Assembly: GCF_000949425.1 (NCBI RefSeq)
Contig: NZ_CP010976.1
Coordinates: 1,674,001 to 1,738,000 of the forward strand
Length of the DNA: 64,000 nucleotides
Source of the DNA: Paenibacillus sp. IHBB 10380
Lineage (GTDB): Bacteria; Bacillota; Bacilli; Paenibacillales; Paenibacillaceae
Direction: 5' to 3'
The notes beneath the pieces are model-generated. The model was not told where the DNA came from. It made no database searches and saw only the letters and a list, made by a program, of their open reading frames with translations. Position 1 is the stretch's first letter; each line of letters begins with the position of its first letter. Shown here piece by piece: positions 50,801 through 60,298 of the stretch. A program made the position numbers and the translations under genes.

Positions 50801-51494
50801 CCAAGCGTACCATACGGAGATGAATGACATCCTGCTGACAGGACTGACACAGGCCGTGGAAGAGTGGACGGGAGAAGAACGAGTAGGGCTGACGCTGGAG
50901 GGACACGGAAGGGAAGAGGTCATCAAGGGAGTGAACGTGAACCGGACGGTGGGCTGGTTTACGAGCATGTACCCGGTGGTGTTGGAAATCAAGGGAAGGG
51001 AAGAACTGGGGAATCAAATCAAGCAGGTGAAAGAAACGCTGAGAAGGATACCGAATAAGGGGATCGGATACGGGATTCTGAAATACGTGACGGAGAAGGA
51101 AAAAACCCAGGAGCTGGAATTCAAACAAAGACCGGAGATTAGCTTCAACTACTTGGGGCAGTTTGATGCTGAGATGGAGAGCGGCGTATTGGAAGGCTCC
51201 GGGATGCCGATGGGAAGCGCGTTTCATCGAGATTCGGAACGAGCACATAAGCTGGATGTAGGTGGAGCCATTATGGGAGGCAAGCTGCAGATGAGCATCC
51301 AGTATCCGGGAAGCGAGTACCGGGAAGAGACGATCAAGGGATTGCTGGAGAGCTACCGAGACCACCTGCGACGGATTATCGAGCATTGTGTACAAAAAGA
51401 GGATACTGAGAGAACACCTAGCGATTTTAGTGCGAAAGCATTGAGTCTGGGGAGTCTGGAACTCATTTATTCTATGGTTGAGGAAATGGAATAG
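47808..51494 (+). CDS. Non-ribosomal peptide synthetase, 3' part: end of C domain, A(Val), PCP, E
   Basis: The frame opens at an ATG that is an internal Met of the conserved C-domain segment [11 protein letters not shown]. It has no ribosome binding site, and the protein starts in mid-domain, so this is not an independent gene. It continues the gene that starts at 29954, after nine indels. Contents: the C-terminal ~60% of an LCL C domain, an A domain with signature D-A-F-W-I-G-G-T-F (the classical valine code), a PCP of GGDS type and a full E domain ([21 protein letters not shown]). It ends in a docking tail ([20 protein letters not shown]). The module would add D-Val. The A domain uses RIEPDEV where most others here have RIELGEV. 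Confidence 0.92.
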   Translation: MGMFVNTLALRNRPQGEKTFVSYLEDVKTQVLQAYENQEYPLEELVEKLGVRRDLSRNPLFDTLFALQNMEMKEFGLEGLKVSPYGYEGKIAKFDVSVQAVEGEGKLYFHVEYGSRLFRPETMERWSSHWLRLLEQVADQPEIKLSDIELMTEEEREQVLVSFNETEAPYPREKTISELFEEQVAKTPKQVAVVYEGEEWTYEELNARSNQVARVLRKHGVGNETIVGIMVERSLEMMAGILGILKAGGAYLPIDPDYPAERIAYMLEDSGTKVLLTQKRLTDRVVFDGSIVALDEAGVYAEEERGNIAGEHTAASLAYVIYTSGSTGKPKGVLVEQRNVVRLVKNTNYVEFGEGDRILQTGALVFDASTFEIWGALLNGLRLYLSAEHRILDPQHLGQSIEQYGITTMWLTASLFNQVVQERIETFRGLKTLIVGGEALSVEHVNRVREAHGELKIVNGYGPTENTTFSASYVIDGKQGGTIPIGKAINHSKVYVLDGANRLQPIGIAGELCVAGDGLARGYLNRPELTEEKFVENPFVPGERMYRTGDLARWLPDGNLEYLGRIDEQVKIRGFRIEPDEVRQQLMKHEAVEDAVVVSRKGEEGEAYLCAYVVTEEELPVSAWRKHMGESLPEYMIPSYFVRLEKLPLTPNGKVDRKALPAPEGAVHTGVEYVAPRNDMEAKLANVWSEVLGLEHIGVRDNFFELGGDSIKAIQISARLHKQQLKLEIANLFLHPTIEDVSLYVRQVEMSIDQGQVKGQVELTPIQRWFFEQDFQAKHHWNQSVMVYRQEGFNSEALREVLQELVAHHDALRMRYEGEGDSILQVNEGIEGNGIELSVVEIVGDEEEVARRIESESECLQSRLNLQSGPLMRAGLFKTSEGDHLLLAVHHLVIDGVSWRILLEDLALGYEQRLANEEVSLPEKTNSYQQWSKELNEYANSRKLLREKPYWKAVEEAEIARLPKDMEAKAQGNTWGESRIEIVEFTEEETEKLLRNVHQAYHTEMNDILLTGLTQAVEEWTGEERVGLTLEGHGREEVIKGVNVNRTVGWFTSMYPVVLEIKGREELGNQIKQVKETLRRIPNKGIGYGILKYVTEKEKTQELEFKQRPEISFNYLGQFDAEMESGVLEGSGMPMGSAFHRDSERAHKLDVGGAIMGGKLQMSIQYPGSEYREETIKGLLESYRDHLRRIIEHCVQKEDTERTPSDFSAKALSLGSLELIYSMVEEME

Positions 51495-51542
51495 ACAATA
51501 TAATTGTCTCTAGTTAAGGTTCGTTTTCTACAGCTTTAAATG

Positions 51543-51585
51543 GCCGGCATTTTTGTTTTGGAAATTCCAACTCTAAAATGCCGGC
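51543..51585. terminator. Nested inverted repeat, possible terminator or processing hairpin
   Basis: The outer arms GCCGGCATTTT (51543-51553) and AAAATGCCGGC (51575-51585) are perfectly complementary. They enclose the palindrome TTGGAAATTCCAA (51558-51570). It lies 48 bases after the stop at 51494. No T run follows the right arm, so it may be a hairpin or element end rather than an intrinsic terminator. Confidence 0.4.
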
Positions 51586-51842
51586 TTCATTACCGTCACT
51601 CTCACTCCATAACTAGATAGCGGCTGAACACGATGGCGGCATTGCTTGTACAGCGGATCGAACAGATGGCTCTAGGTTGTTCTTAATTCCTATGTTCATA
51701 GAAGGCTGTCACCTTCAAAACAAAAAAAGATTAAATTGGAGCACGGTTGTTAGAGAATTTGAAAATAACAGATAGGTTAAGTAATTTGCTGGGATCGATC
51801 TAGTTCATTTTGATCGTACGATTGGAAAAAGCAAAAATATTC

Positions 51843-51847
51843 GGGGG
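51843..51847 (+). promoter_or_regulatory. Weak ribosome binding site of the fourth synthetase
   Basis: GGGGG, 8 bases before ATG 51856. It is the poorest match to the anti-Shine-Dalgarno among the visible starts. Confidence 0.45.
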
Positions 51848-51855
51848 TTGTCATA

Positions 51856-54800
51856 ATGTCAAAACTAAAGCGTAGTGATATAAAAGACATATACTTTTTG
51901 TCCTCGACGCAACAAGGAATGCTATTTCATGCTCTAAGAGAAAAGGATAGAAGCGATTATTTTGTCCAGACGAGCTTATCGGTCAAGGGTCAGCTTGAAC
52001 TGGAAGATCTTACCACGAGTTTCCAGTGTATTATTGAGAAATATTCGATCCTAAGAACGAACTTTTTGTATGAAAAAATAGATCAGCCCTATCAAGTCGT
52101 ATGGAAAACGAGAAAGGCGAATGTGCATTACGAAGACATCAGGGAGCTCGCAGAGAAAGAGAAGGAAGCCCGTGTACAAGAGTATGAGAGCCGGGACAGG
52201 GAGATGGGATTCGATCTTAGAAAAGATCTGCTGATGAGGCTGTCGGTGATCCAGACGGGTGAGGACACGTACAGAGTGATCTGGAGCTACCATCACATCA
52301 TCATGGATGGCTGGTGCAATGGGATCGTTCTGGGAGATTTGTTCAAATATTACGTTCAATTGAAAAGCGGCCAGCGCGTGGAGCTGGAAAAAGCATATCC
52401 GTACAGCGATTACATCCAGTGGCTGGGGGAGCAGGATCAAGAAGAGGCGTTGGAGTATTGGGAGAACTACTTGAGGGGGTACGAGCAGCAGGCCAGCGTA
52501 CCGATGCAACGGAAAGGCGAAGGAAACAGGGAGTACCGGCAAGAGGAAATGTTCGTCACCGTAGGGGAAAAGGAGAGCGGTCAATTGAACAGGCTCGCCC
52601 AAACGTACCAGGTGACGATCAACACGATGATCCAGGCGATCTGGGGGATTTTGCTGCAAAGGTACAATCAAGCGAGCGATGTGGTGTTTGGTGCGGTGGT
52701 CTCAGGAAGACCTGCGGAAATTGAAGGTGTGGAGAAGATGGTGGGGTTATTCGTGAACACGATTCCCGTCCGAGTTTGCGCAGAGCCGGCGGAGCGATTT
52801 GCAGACCTGGTGAAAGGGATGCAGCACAGAGCGTTAGCCTCGGAGAAATACGACTACGTATCGTTGGCGGATGTGCAGGCGAAGAGCCAGGTGAAGCAAG
52901 GGCTGCTGGATCACCTCATAACGTTTCAAAATTTCCCTATTGGTGAAGAGCTTAAGAATCAAACGGGCGGTGAAGGATTAGGCTTCGAGATAGAGGGAGT
53001 CGAAGCGTTCGAGCAGACGAACTATGACTTTAACATCACGGTCATTCCGGGGAACCAGCTGACGTTTAAAATGAATTACAATGCAAAGGCGTATGATCAG
53101 GAGTTTATCCGGAGAATCGGGCAGCATGTGGAGAGAATCATCCAGCAGATCGTGGAGCATCCGGAGCTGCGGATCCAAGAGATTGACATCGTAACGGAAG
53201 AGGAACGGGAGCAGGTGCTGGTGTCGTTCAACGAGACCGAGGCGCCGTACCCGAGGGAGAAGACGATCAGCGAGTTGTTCGAGGAACAGGTAGCAAAGAC
53301 TCCTGGGCAAGTAGCAGTGGTGTATGAAGGGGAGGAGTGGACGTACGAAGAGCTGAATGCAAGGTCGAACCAAGTGGCACGCGTGCTGCGTAAGCATGGG
53401 GTAGGGACCGAGACGATCGTGGGCATCATGGTGGAACGCTCGCTGGAGATGATGGCCGGGGTCTTGGGCATCCTGAAGGCAGGAGGAGCGTATTTGCCGA
53501 TTGACCCGGACTACCCGACAGAGCGGATTGCGTACATGCTGGAGGATAGCGGGACGAAGGTGCTGCTGACCCAGAAGCGGCTGACGGACCGGGTGGCGTT
53601 TGAAGGAAGCATCGTGGCGTTGGATGAGGCGGGCGTGTATGCAGAGGAAGAGAGTGGGAATATCGCGCGCGAGCATACGGCCGCTAGTTTGGCGTACGTG
53701 ATTTATACGTCCGGGTCCACCGGGAAGCCGAAAGGGGTCATGGTGGAACAGCGCAATGTTGTCCGGTTACTGTTCAACGACAAAAACTTGTTTGACTTTG
53801 GCGATACGGACACCTGGACGTTGTTCCATTCGTTCTGCTTCGATTTTTCCGTGTGGGAAATGTACGGGGCGTTGTTGTACGGAGGGAAGCTGATCGTGGT
53901 ACCTCAACAGACAGTGAAAAATCCACAACAATTCCTTCAATTACTGAAGGATCAACAAGTAACCATACTGAATCAAACGCCGATGTATTTTTATCAGTTG
54001 CTGCATGAAGAAGGAAGAGAGGTTGGAGAGAAGCTAGCCGTAAGGAACGTAATTTTCGGAGGAGAGGCGTTAAGCCCATCCATATTGAAAGAGTGGAAAA
54101 GGAAACAGCCAGATATACGATTGATTAATATGTATGGAACAACAGAAACGACAGTGCATGTTACCTACAAAGAAATCACTGAAGTGGAGATTGCTCAAGG
54201 GAAGAGCAACATTGGGAAACCGATACCAACCTTGAGGGCTTATATACTGGATAAGCAGCAGCGGATACAACCTATAGGTATACAAGGGGAGTTGTATGTT
54301 GCAGGAGAAGGAGTGGCACGAGGGTATTTGAACCGTCCGGAGCTGACGGAGGAGAAGTTTGTAGAGGACCCGTTTGTGCCTGGAGAGCGGATGTACCGGA
54401 CGGGTGACTTAGCCAGATGGCTGCCGGACGGGAACCTGGAGTACTTGGGCCGGATCGATGAGCAGGTAAAGATCCGTGGCTTCCGGATTGAGTTGGGAGA
54501 GGTGCACGAGCAGCTCATGAAGCATGAAGCGGTGGAAGACGCGGTGGTCGTGGCCCGGAAGGGAGAAGAAGGCCAAACGTACTTGTGCGCGTACGTGGTG
54601 ACGGAAGAGGAGCTGCCGGTGTCGGCATGGCGCAAACATATGGGAGAAAGTTTGCCGGAATATATGATCCCGTCGTACTTCGTACGTGTGAAGAAGCTGC
54701 CGCTGACGCCAAACGGGAAGGTGGACCGCAAGGCGCTGCCAGCCCCGGAAGGGGCGGTACACACGGGTGTGGAGTACGTCGCGCCACGAAACGACGTGGA

Positions 54801-55015
54801 GGCGAAGCTGGCGGACATCTGGTCAGAGGTGCTCGGTTTGGAGCGCATAGGAGTCCGGGACAACTTTTTCGAGCTTGGGGGGCACTCGCTGAAAGCGATG
54901 ATGCTGGTGTCGCGGATTCACCAGGAGCTGCAGGTGGAGGTGCCGCTGCGCGAAGTGTTCGGGAACGGGACGATCGAAGCGATGGCGGGCTACTTGCAGG
55001 AAGCAGAGAAGAAAT
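51856..55015 (+). other. Module 15: DCL C - A(Thr) - PCP
   Basis: HHIIMDGWC, Thr signature D-F-W-N-I-G-M-V-H and YGTTE. Carrier Ser at 54886. Confidence 0.85.
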
Positions 55016-58000
55016 CATATACCGCGATAGAGCGGGTGGAAGCGAGAGCATTTTATCCGGTGTCGCCGGCACAAAAACGGGTATATGTGGTCCAGCAACT
55101 GGAAGGAGCAGGAGTCAGCTACAATATGCCGACGGTGCTGAAACTGGAAGGAAAGCTGGACCGGGGCCGTCTGGGCGCGGCCTTGCAAACGGTGGTGAAC
55201 CGGCACGAGGCCTTGCGCACGTTCTTTGATATGGCTGACGGGGAACTGGTGCAGCGGGTACACGCGGAAGTAGAACTGGCTGTAGCGTACGAAGAAGCGA
55301 GCGTTGCGGAAATCGAGCGTCTGATCGAAACGTTAATCCGTCCGTTTGATCTGAGTCAAGCACCGTTACTGCGGGCGGGCATCCTACAGCTAGGGGAAGA
55401 GGAGCATGTGCTGGTGGTGGACATGCACCATATCATCTCCGACGGGGTGTCGATCAACCTGTTCCTGCAGGAGTTCATGCAGGCGTATGAAGGACGAGAG
55501 CTTGGGGAGCCCGGGATCCAGTATAAGGATTATGCGGTATGGTTGCAGGAGCGGATCCAGAAGGGAGAGATCGAGAAGCAGGAGCAGTACTGGCTGGGGG
55601 CGTTCGCAGGAGAAGTGCCGGTGCTGGAACTGCCGACGGATTATCCGCGTCCGGCTATGCAGCAGTTTGAAGGTGCCAGCGTAGGATGCGCGCTGGGAGA
55701 GGAGTATAGCTGGAAGCTGGCGAAGCTGTCTCGGGAGCGAGGAGCGACACTGTATATGACCCTACTTGCGGCGTATACCGTGCTGCTGTCGAAATATACA
55801 GGTCAAGAAGACATCGTCGTGGGAACGCCGATTGCGGGAAGAGGGCACGCCGACCTCGGTGAAGTAATGGGGATGTTCGTAAATACGTTGGCGCTGAGGA
55901 ACCGCCCGCAAGGGGAGAAAACGTTCGTATCGTACCTGGAGGACGTGAAAACGCAGGTGCTGCAGGCGTATGAGAACCAGGAGTATCCACTGGAGGAGTT
56001 GGTGGAGAAGCTGGGGGTACGGAGAGATTTGAGCCGGAATCCGCTGTTTGATACGTTGTTCGCGTTGCAAAACGTGGAGATGAAGGAGTTCGGTCTGGAA
56101 GGGCTGAAGGTAAGTGCGTACGGGCACGAAGGAAAGATTGCGAAATTTGATGTGAGCGTGCAGGCCGTCGAAGGGGAAGGGAAACTCTACTTCCAGATGG
56201 AGTACGGAAGCCGGTTGTTCCGCCAAGAAACGATGGAGAGATGGAGCAGCCATTGGCTGAAGCTGTTAGAGCAAGTAGCGGATCAGCCGGAGATTAAGCT
56301 GTCGGACATTGAACTGCTAACAGAAGAGGAACGGGAGCAGGTATTGGTAGCGTTTAACAAGGCCGAGGCACCGTACCCGAGGGAGAAGACGATTAGCGAG
56401 CTGTTCGGGGAGCAGGCGGAGAAAACTCCTGGGCAAGTGGCAGTGGTGTACGAAGAGCAGGAGTGGACGTACGAAGAGCTGAATGCAAGGTCGAACCAAG
56501 TGGCGCGCATGCTGCGTAAGCACGGGGTAGGGGCCGAGACGATTGTGGGCATCATGGTGGAACGTTCGCTGGAGATGATGGTAGGAATCCTGGGCATCCT
56601 GAAGGCAGGAGGAGCGTATTTGCCGATTGACCCGGACTATCCGGTAGAGCGGATTGCGTACATGCTGGAGGATAGCGGGACGAAGGTGTTGCTGACGCAG
56701 AAGCGGCTGACGGACCGAGTGGTGTTTGACGGAAGCATTGTGGCGTTGGATGAGGCGGGCGTATATGCAGAGGAAGAGCGCGGGAATATCGCGGGCGAGC
56801 ACACGGCTGCTAGTTTGGCGTACGTGATTTATACGTCAGGGTCCACCGGGAAGCCGAAAGGGGTACTGGTAGAGCATCGATCTTTGGTGAATTTGTCACT
56901 ATGGCACCAGCAACAGTATGCAGTGACAGCGAAGGATCGAAGCACGAAATTCGCAGGATTCGGGTTTGATGCGTCGGCGTGGGAAATTTTCCCGTATTTG
57001 ATTAGCGGCTCCACGATCCATATCGTCAGCGAATGGATTCGCAGCGATGTGAAGCAATTGCAGCAGTATATGGAGAGTAACGGGATTACGATTAGCTTTT
57101 TACCGACGTCGATGTGTGAAAAGTTTATGGAAGAAGAAGTCGGCTCCTTACGGTTGTTGTTAACGGGGGGAGATAAGCTACATCACTATAAGAGGCAGAA
57201 GTATGAGATCGTCAATCACTATGGACCAACGGAGAATACGGTAGTAGCCACCAGCTATGTGGTGGAAGAAGGGGCAAGCAATATCCCTATCGGAAAGCCG
57301 CTGCCGAATATGCAAGTGTATGTGCTGGGTGAAGCGAACCAGTTGCAGCCTATCGGAATCGCGGGAGAGCTGTGCATAGCCGGAGACGGGCTGGCGCGAG
57401 GATATTTGAACCGTCCAGAGCTGACGAAGGAGAAATTTGTCGAGAACCCGTTTGTCCCTGGAGAGCGGATGTACCGGACGGGGGACTTGGCCAGATGGCT
57501 GCTGGATGGGAACCTGGAGTACTTGGGCCGGATTGATGAGCAGGTGAAGATCCGTGGCTTCCGGATTGAGCTGGGAGAGGTGCATGAGCAGCTCATGAAG
57601 CATGAAGCGGTGGAAGACGCGGTCGTCGTAGCGCGGAAGGGAGAAGAAGGCCAATCGTACTTGTGCGCGTACGTGGTGACGGAAGAGGAGCTGCCGGTGT
57701 CGACATGGCGCAAGCATATGGGCCAAAGCTTGCCGGAGTATATGATTCCGTCGTACTTCGTGCGAATGGAGAAGCTGCCGCTGACGCCAAACGGGAAGGT
57801 GGACCGCAAGGCGCTGCCGGCACCGGAAGGGGCGGTACACACAGGCGTGGAGTACATCGCGTCACGAAACGACATGGAGGCGAAGCTGACGGACATCTGG
57901 TCGGAGGTGCTCGGTTTAGAGCGCATAGGGGTCCGGGACAACTTCTTTGAGTTGGGAGGAGACTCGATCAAGGCGATTCAAATCAGCGCTCGTTTGCATA

Positions 58001-59523
58001 AACAACAGTTGAAGCTGGAGATCGCGAACTTGTTCCTGCATCCGACAATTGAAGACGTGAGTCTGTATGTACAGCAGGTGGAAATGAGCATCGATCAAGG
58101 TCAAGTGAAGGGGCAGGTAGAGCTCACCCCGATTCAGCGATGGTTTTTCGAACAAGACTTTCAAGCGAAGCATCATTGGAACCAGTCGATGATGCTATAT
58201 AGGCAGGAAGGCTTCAACAACGAGGCGCTGAGGGAGGTTTTGCAGGAACTGGTGGCCCATCATGATGCGCTGCGAATGAGGTATGAGGGCGAAGGAGACA
58301 GCATCGTTCAAGTTAACGCAGGGATCGAAGGGAACGAAATCGAGCTGAGCGTCGTGGAGATCGTCGGGGATGCAGAGGAAGCGGCCAGACGGATCGAGAC
58401 GGAGTCGGAGCGTCTGCAAAGCAGCCTGAACCTGCAGTCGGGCCCGCTGATGAGAGCCGGATTATTCAAGACTAGTGAGGGAGACCACTTGCTGCTGGCG
58501 GTCCATCATCTGGTGGTCGACGGAGTCTCATGGAGAATTCTGCTGGAAGATTTGGCGCTCGGGTATGAACAGCGTCTGGCGAATGAGGAAGTGAGTTTGC
58601 CGGAGAAAACGAACTCGTACCAACAGTGGTCCAAGGAACTGAACGAGTATGCCAACAGCAGGAAGCTGCTGAGGGAGAAGCCATATTGGAAAGCGGTGGA
58701 AGAGGCGGAGATTGCAAGACTGCCGAAGGACGAGGAGGTTGAAGCGAAAGGGAATACATGGGGAGAGAGCCGAATCGAAATCGTGGAGTTCACGGAAGAA
58801 GAGACGGAGAAGCTGTTGAGAAACGTGCATCAAGCGTACCATACGGAGATGAATGACATCCTGCTGACGGGATTGGCACTGGCCGTGGAAGAGTGGACGG
58901 GAGAAGAACGAGTAGGGCTGACGCTGGAAGGACACGGAAGGGAAGAGATCATCAAGGGAGTGAACGTGAGCCGGACGGTGGGTTGGTTTACGAGCATGTA
59001 CCCGGTGGTGTTGGAAATCCAGGGAAGGAAAGAACTGGGGAATCAAATCAAGCAGGTGAAAGAAACGCTGAGAAGGATACCGAATAAGGGGATCGGATAC
59101 GGGATTCTAAAATACGTGACGGAGAAGGAAAGAACCCAGGAGCTGGAATTCAAACAAAGACCGGAGATTAGCTTCAACTACTTGGGGCAGTTTGACGCGG
59201 AGATGGGAAGCGGCGTATTTGAAGGCTCCGGGATGCCGACGGGAAGCGCATTTCATCGAGATTCGGAACGAGTACACAGGTTGGACATAGGCGGCGCCAT
59301 TATGGGAGGCAAGCTGCGGATGAGCATCCAGTATTCGGGAGGAGAGTACCGGGAAGAGACGATCAAGGGATTGCTGGAGAGTTACCGAGACCACCTGTGC
59401 CGGATTATCGAGCATTGTGTACAAAAAGAGGATGCCGAAATGACTCCTAGTGATTTGGGAATCAAAGAGTTAACGATTGATGATCTTCAAAAGATTACAG
59501 ACAAAGTCAACTTGCTCATTTAG
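51856..59523 (+). CDS. Non-ribosomal peptide synthetase, two modules (Thr - D-Leu)
   Basis: ATG at 51856 with a G-rich, rather weak Shine-Dalgarno (GGGGG, 51843-51847). 2555 codons. Order: DCL C - A(Thr) - PCP(GGHS) - LCL C - A(Leu) - PCP(GGDS) - E. The first A domain has signature D-F-W-N-I-G-M-V-H, the accepted threonine code, with the YGTTE variant of motif A5. The second has D-A-W-F-L-G-H-V-V, one residue from the common leucine code. The N-terminus ([16 protein letters not shown]) is a docking acceptor, very like the internal linkers of the two larger proteins. The C-terminus ([18 protein letters not shown]) is a donor. It is the only multi-module unit here with two rather than three modules. 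The Thr module and the following C domain almost repeat 45660-47213. Confidence 0.97.
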   Translation: MSKLKRSDIKDIYFLSSTQQGMLFHALREKDRSDYFVQTSLSVKGQLELEDLTTSFQCIIEKYSILRTNFLYEKIDQPYQVVWKTRKANVHYEDIRELAEKEKEARVQEYESRDREMGFDLRKDLLMRLSVIQTGEDTYRVIWSYHHIIMDGWCNGIVLGDLFKYYVQLKSGQRVELEKAYPYSDYIQWLGEQDQEEALEYWENYLRGYEQQASVPMQRKGEGNREYRQEEMFVTVGEKESGQLNRLAQTYQVTINTMIQAIWGILLQRYNQASDVVFGAVVSGRPAEIEGVEKMVGLFVNTIPVRVCAEPAERFADLVKGMQHRALASEKYDYVSLADVQAKSQVKQGLLDHLITFQNFPIGEELKNQTGGEGLGFEIEGVEAFEQTNYDFNITVIPGNQLTFKMNYNAKAYDQEFIRRIGQHVERIIQQIVEHPELRIQEIDIVTEEEREQVLVSFNETEAPYPREKTISELFEEQVAKTPGQVAVVYEGEEWTYEELNARSNQVARVLRKHGVGTETIVGIMVERSLEMMAGVLGILKAGGAYLPIDPDYPTERIAYMLEDSGTKVLLTQKRLTDRVAFEGSIVALDEAGVYAEEESGNIAREHTAASLAYVIYTSGSTGKPKGVMVEQRNVVRLLFNDKNLFDFGDTDTWTLFHSFCFDFSVWEMYGALLYGGKLIVVPQQTVKNPQQFLQLLKDQQVTILNQTPMYFYQLLHEEGREVGEKLAVRNVIFGGEALSPSILKEWKRKQPDIRLINMYGTTETTVHVTYKEITEVEIAQGKSNIGKPIPTLRAYILDKQQRIQPIGIQGELYVAGEGVARGYLNRPELTEEKFVEDPFVPGERMYRTGDLARWLPDGNLEYLGRIDEQVKIRGFRIELGEVHEQLMKHEAVEDAVVVARKGEEGQTYLCAYVVTEEELPVSAWRKHMGESLPEYMIPSYFVRVKKLPLTPNGKVDRKALPAPEGAVHTGVEYVAPRNDVEAKLADIWSEVLGLERIGVRDNFFELGGHSLKAMMLVSRIHQELQVEVPLREVFGNGTIEAMAGYLQEAEKKSYTAIERVEARAFYPVSPAQKRVYVVQQLEGAGVSYNMPTVLKLEGKLDRGRLGAALQTVVNRHEALRTFFDMADGELVQRVHAEVELAVAYEEASVAEIERLIETLIRPFDLSQAPLLRAGILQLGEEEHVLVVDMHHIISDGVSINLFLQEFMQAYEGRELGEPGIQYKDYAVWLQERIQKGEIEKQEQYWLGAFAGEVPVLELPTDYPRPAMQQFEGASVGCALGEEYSWKLAKLSRERGATLYMTLLAAYTVLLSKYTGQEDIVVGTPIAGRGHADLGEVMGMFVNTLALRNRPQGEKTFVSYLEDVKTQVLQAYENQEYPLEELVEKLGVRRDLSRNPLFDTLFALQNVEMKEFGLEGLKVSAYGHEGKIAKFDVSVQAVEGEGKLYFQMEYGSRLFRQETMERWSSHWLKLLEQVADQPEIKLSDIELLTEEEREQVLVAFNKAEAPYPREKTISELFGEQAEKTPGQVAVVYEEQEWTYEELNARSNQVARMLRKHGVGAETIVGIMVERSLEMMVGILGILKAGGAYLPIDPDYPVERIAYMLEDSGTKVLLTQKRLTDRVVFDGSIVALDEAGVYAEEERGNIAGEHTAASLAYVIYTSGSTGKPKGVLVEHRSLVNLSLWHQQQYAVTAKDRSTKFAGFGFDASAWEIFPYLISGSTIHIVSEWIRSDVKQLQQYMESNGITISFLPTSMCEKFMEEEVGSLRLLLTGGDKLHHYKRQKYEIVNHYGPTENTVVATSYVVEEGASNIPIGKPLPNMQVYVLGEANQLQPIGIAGELCIAGDGLARGYLNRPELTKEKFVENPFVPGERMYRTGDLARWLLDGNLEYLGRIDEQVKIRGFRIELGEVHEQLMKHEAVEDAVVVARKGEEGQSYLCAYVVTEEELPVSTWRKHMGQSLPEYMIPSYFVRMEKLPLTPNGKVDRKALPAPEGAVHTGVEYIASRNDMEAKLTDIWSEVLGLERIGVRDNFFELGGDSIKAIQISARLHKQQLKLEIANLFLHPTIEDVSLYVQQVEMSIDQGQVKGQVELTPIQRWFFEQDFQAKHHWNQSMMLYRQEGFNNEALREVLQELVAHHDALRMRYEGEGDSIVQVNAGIEGNEIELSVVEIVGDAEEAARRIETESERLQSSLNLQSGPLMRAGLFKTSEGDHLLLAVHHLVVDGVSWRILLEDLALGYEQRLANEEVSLPEKTNSYQQWSKELNEYANSRKLLREKPYWKAVEEAEIARLPKDEEVEAKGNTWGESRIEIVEFTEEETEKLLRNVHQAYHTEMNDILLTGLALAVEEWTGEERVGLTLEGHGREEIIKGVNVSRTVGWFTSMYPVVLEIQGRKELGNQIKQVKETLRRIPNKGIGYGILKYVTEKERTQELEFKQRPEISFNYLGQFDAEMGSGVFEGSGMPTGSAFHRDSERVHRLDIGGAIMGGKLRMSIQYSGGEYREETIKGLLESYRDHLCRIIEHCVQKEDAEMTPSDLGIKELTIDDLQKITDKVNLLI
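55020..59523 (+). other. Module 16: LCL C - A(Leu) - PCP - E, makes D-Leu
   Basis: Leu-type signature, with FDASAWEIF where the other copies have FDASVWEIF (outside the code). GGDS carrier Ser at 57964. The E motif reads [10 protein letters not shown]. Confidence 0.82.
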
Positions 59524-59609
59524 TTCAGTACTAAGTTTAGTGCTTAAATATTCAAGTATTTTGCGCATATTGGCATATTCCAATATGGGTCTTCTAATTA
59601 TCTCCATAT

Positions 59610-59640
59610 GAGGTTGGCCATCTAAAAACTGGCTGACCTC
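59610..59640 (+). terminator. Possible terminator after the fourth synthetase gene
   Basis: GAGGT..GCCA pairs with TGGC..ACCTC around a 9-base AT-rich loop, with a 2x2 internal mismatch. TATTTATT follows. It lies about 87 bases after the stop. The tail is only moderately T-rich. Confidence 0.4.
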
Positions 59641-59784
59641 TATTTATTAATGAGATTATAAGACAGAACGTTCAAGAATTAAGGACAAAGATCCCGTTAC
59701 ACAAACTGTTCGCAATGGCGAGCGAAGTTATGAGTGGCAAGAAGGATTGGGATTATCGGTTTGATATAAAAGAAGAGGGTGACG

Positions 59785-60061
59785 ATGAACCCTGTAATTG
59801 CTCTGGTCTGGATGTGTCAGAAGGTGCAAACCACGCCCAAGCCTTTCTTGAGAAGAACAAGCCGTACGGCAAAACATTCGGTTTACTCATACAATTGAAG
59901 GGTTGCTAACTCTATTAGGACATTTTGAAATCGTTAGAAGTGGAGGTGCTTTGCGTCCTGCTATTATTCTAGAGACCACTGGTCATTATCATTTTCCGAT
60001 TGTGGAAGTAGCTGACAAACATAATTATAGGCTATATCTTCGTAGCGGGCAGATTGTCTAG
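59785..60061 (+). pseudogene. IS110-family transposase, N-terminal relic with two frameshifts
   Basis: From ATG 59785, three frames pieced together read MNPVIAL / GLDVSEG...AQAFLEKNKPYGKTFG / LLTLLGHFEI...RPAIILETTGHYHFPIVE, the typical start of an IS110 (DEDD) transposase, including the first Asp (LDVSEG) and the ETTGHYH segment. One base is missing near 59800 and one near 59903, and the frame ends at TAG 60059-60061. Only about 90 of the usual roughly 400 residues remain, with no recombinase C-terminus. It is a dead fragment of an insertion into the NRPS locus. Confidence 0.7.
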
Positions 60062-60283
60062 GCAGATAATGAGATACCCTGAAATACCGTAGTTTTTGCC
60101 TATTTAACGCACTGAACCAGAACTTGTCCGATTCGTTTTGTCGATCCACATGCGGCACGGCCTTTGTTCCCATCCAAATTGATGCCAATGTACCATCAGC
60201 CGAAGGTGTGACGTATACAACGCTGCTAGTGGTGAACTAAATGTTATGCTTATGGGTCAAAAAACAGGGTCATTAATTCTTAT

Positions 60284-60290
60284 AGAGGAG
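60284..60290 (+). promoter_or_regulatory. Ribosome binding site of the fifth synthetase
   Basis: AGAGGAG, 8 bases before ATG 60299. Confidence 0.7.
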
Positions 60291-60298
60291 CACATTAG

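Larger units (their letters stand above)
46955..51494 (+). other. Module 14: LCL C (indel-damaged) - A(Val) - PCP - E, makes D-Val
   Basis: The C domain is broken by the indel cluster. The A signature D-A-F-W-I-G-G-T-F matches Val, as in module 1. GGDS carrier Ser at 49935, then E. Confidence 0.8.
51495..51855. other. Intergenic region between third and fourth synthetase genes
   Basis: 361 bases with no gene I can support. It contains a nested inverted repeat (51543-51585), a short hairpin (GAAGG/CCTTC near 51703-51718) and the palindrome ATCGTACGAT (51813-51822). A TTGAAA about 95 bases before the start has only a poor -10 partner. Confidence 0.6.
59524..60298. other. Intergenic region between fourth and fifth synthetase genes
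   Basis: 775 bases, the longest gap. It holds a terminator-like hairpin (59610-59640), an IS110 transposase relic (59785-60061) and then about 220 bases without a recognisable gene. A short open stretch near 60150-60240 (FVPIQIDANVPSAEG, ending at TAA) may be a further remnant but is unidentified. The only regulatory site I can support is the ribosome binding site at 60284. Confidence 0.6.

Noticed and set aside
47808..51494. An independent gene starting at 47808
   Set aside because: It begins in the middle of a C domain with no ribosome binding site, and nine upstream indels restore continuity with the gene at 29954.
59715..59909. A 64-codon hypothetical gene
   Set aside because: Its second half is the middle frame of the frameshifted IS110 transposase relic; its first part resembles nothing and has no ribosome binding site.
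59964..60188. A 74-codon minus-strand frame
   Set aside because: It overlaps the IS110 relic antisense and has no recognisable feature or ribosome binding site.
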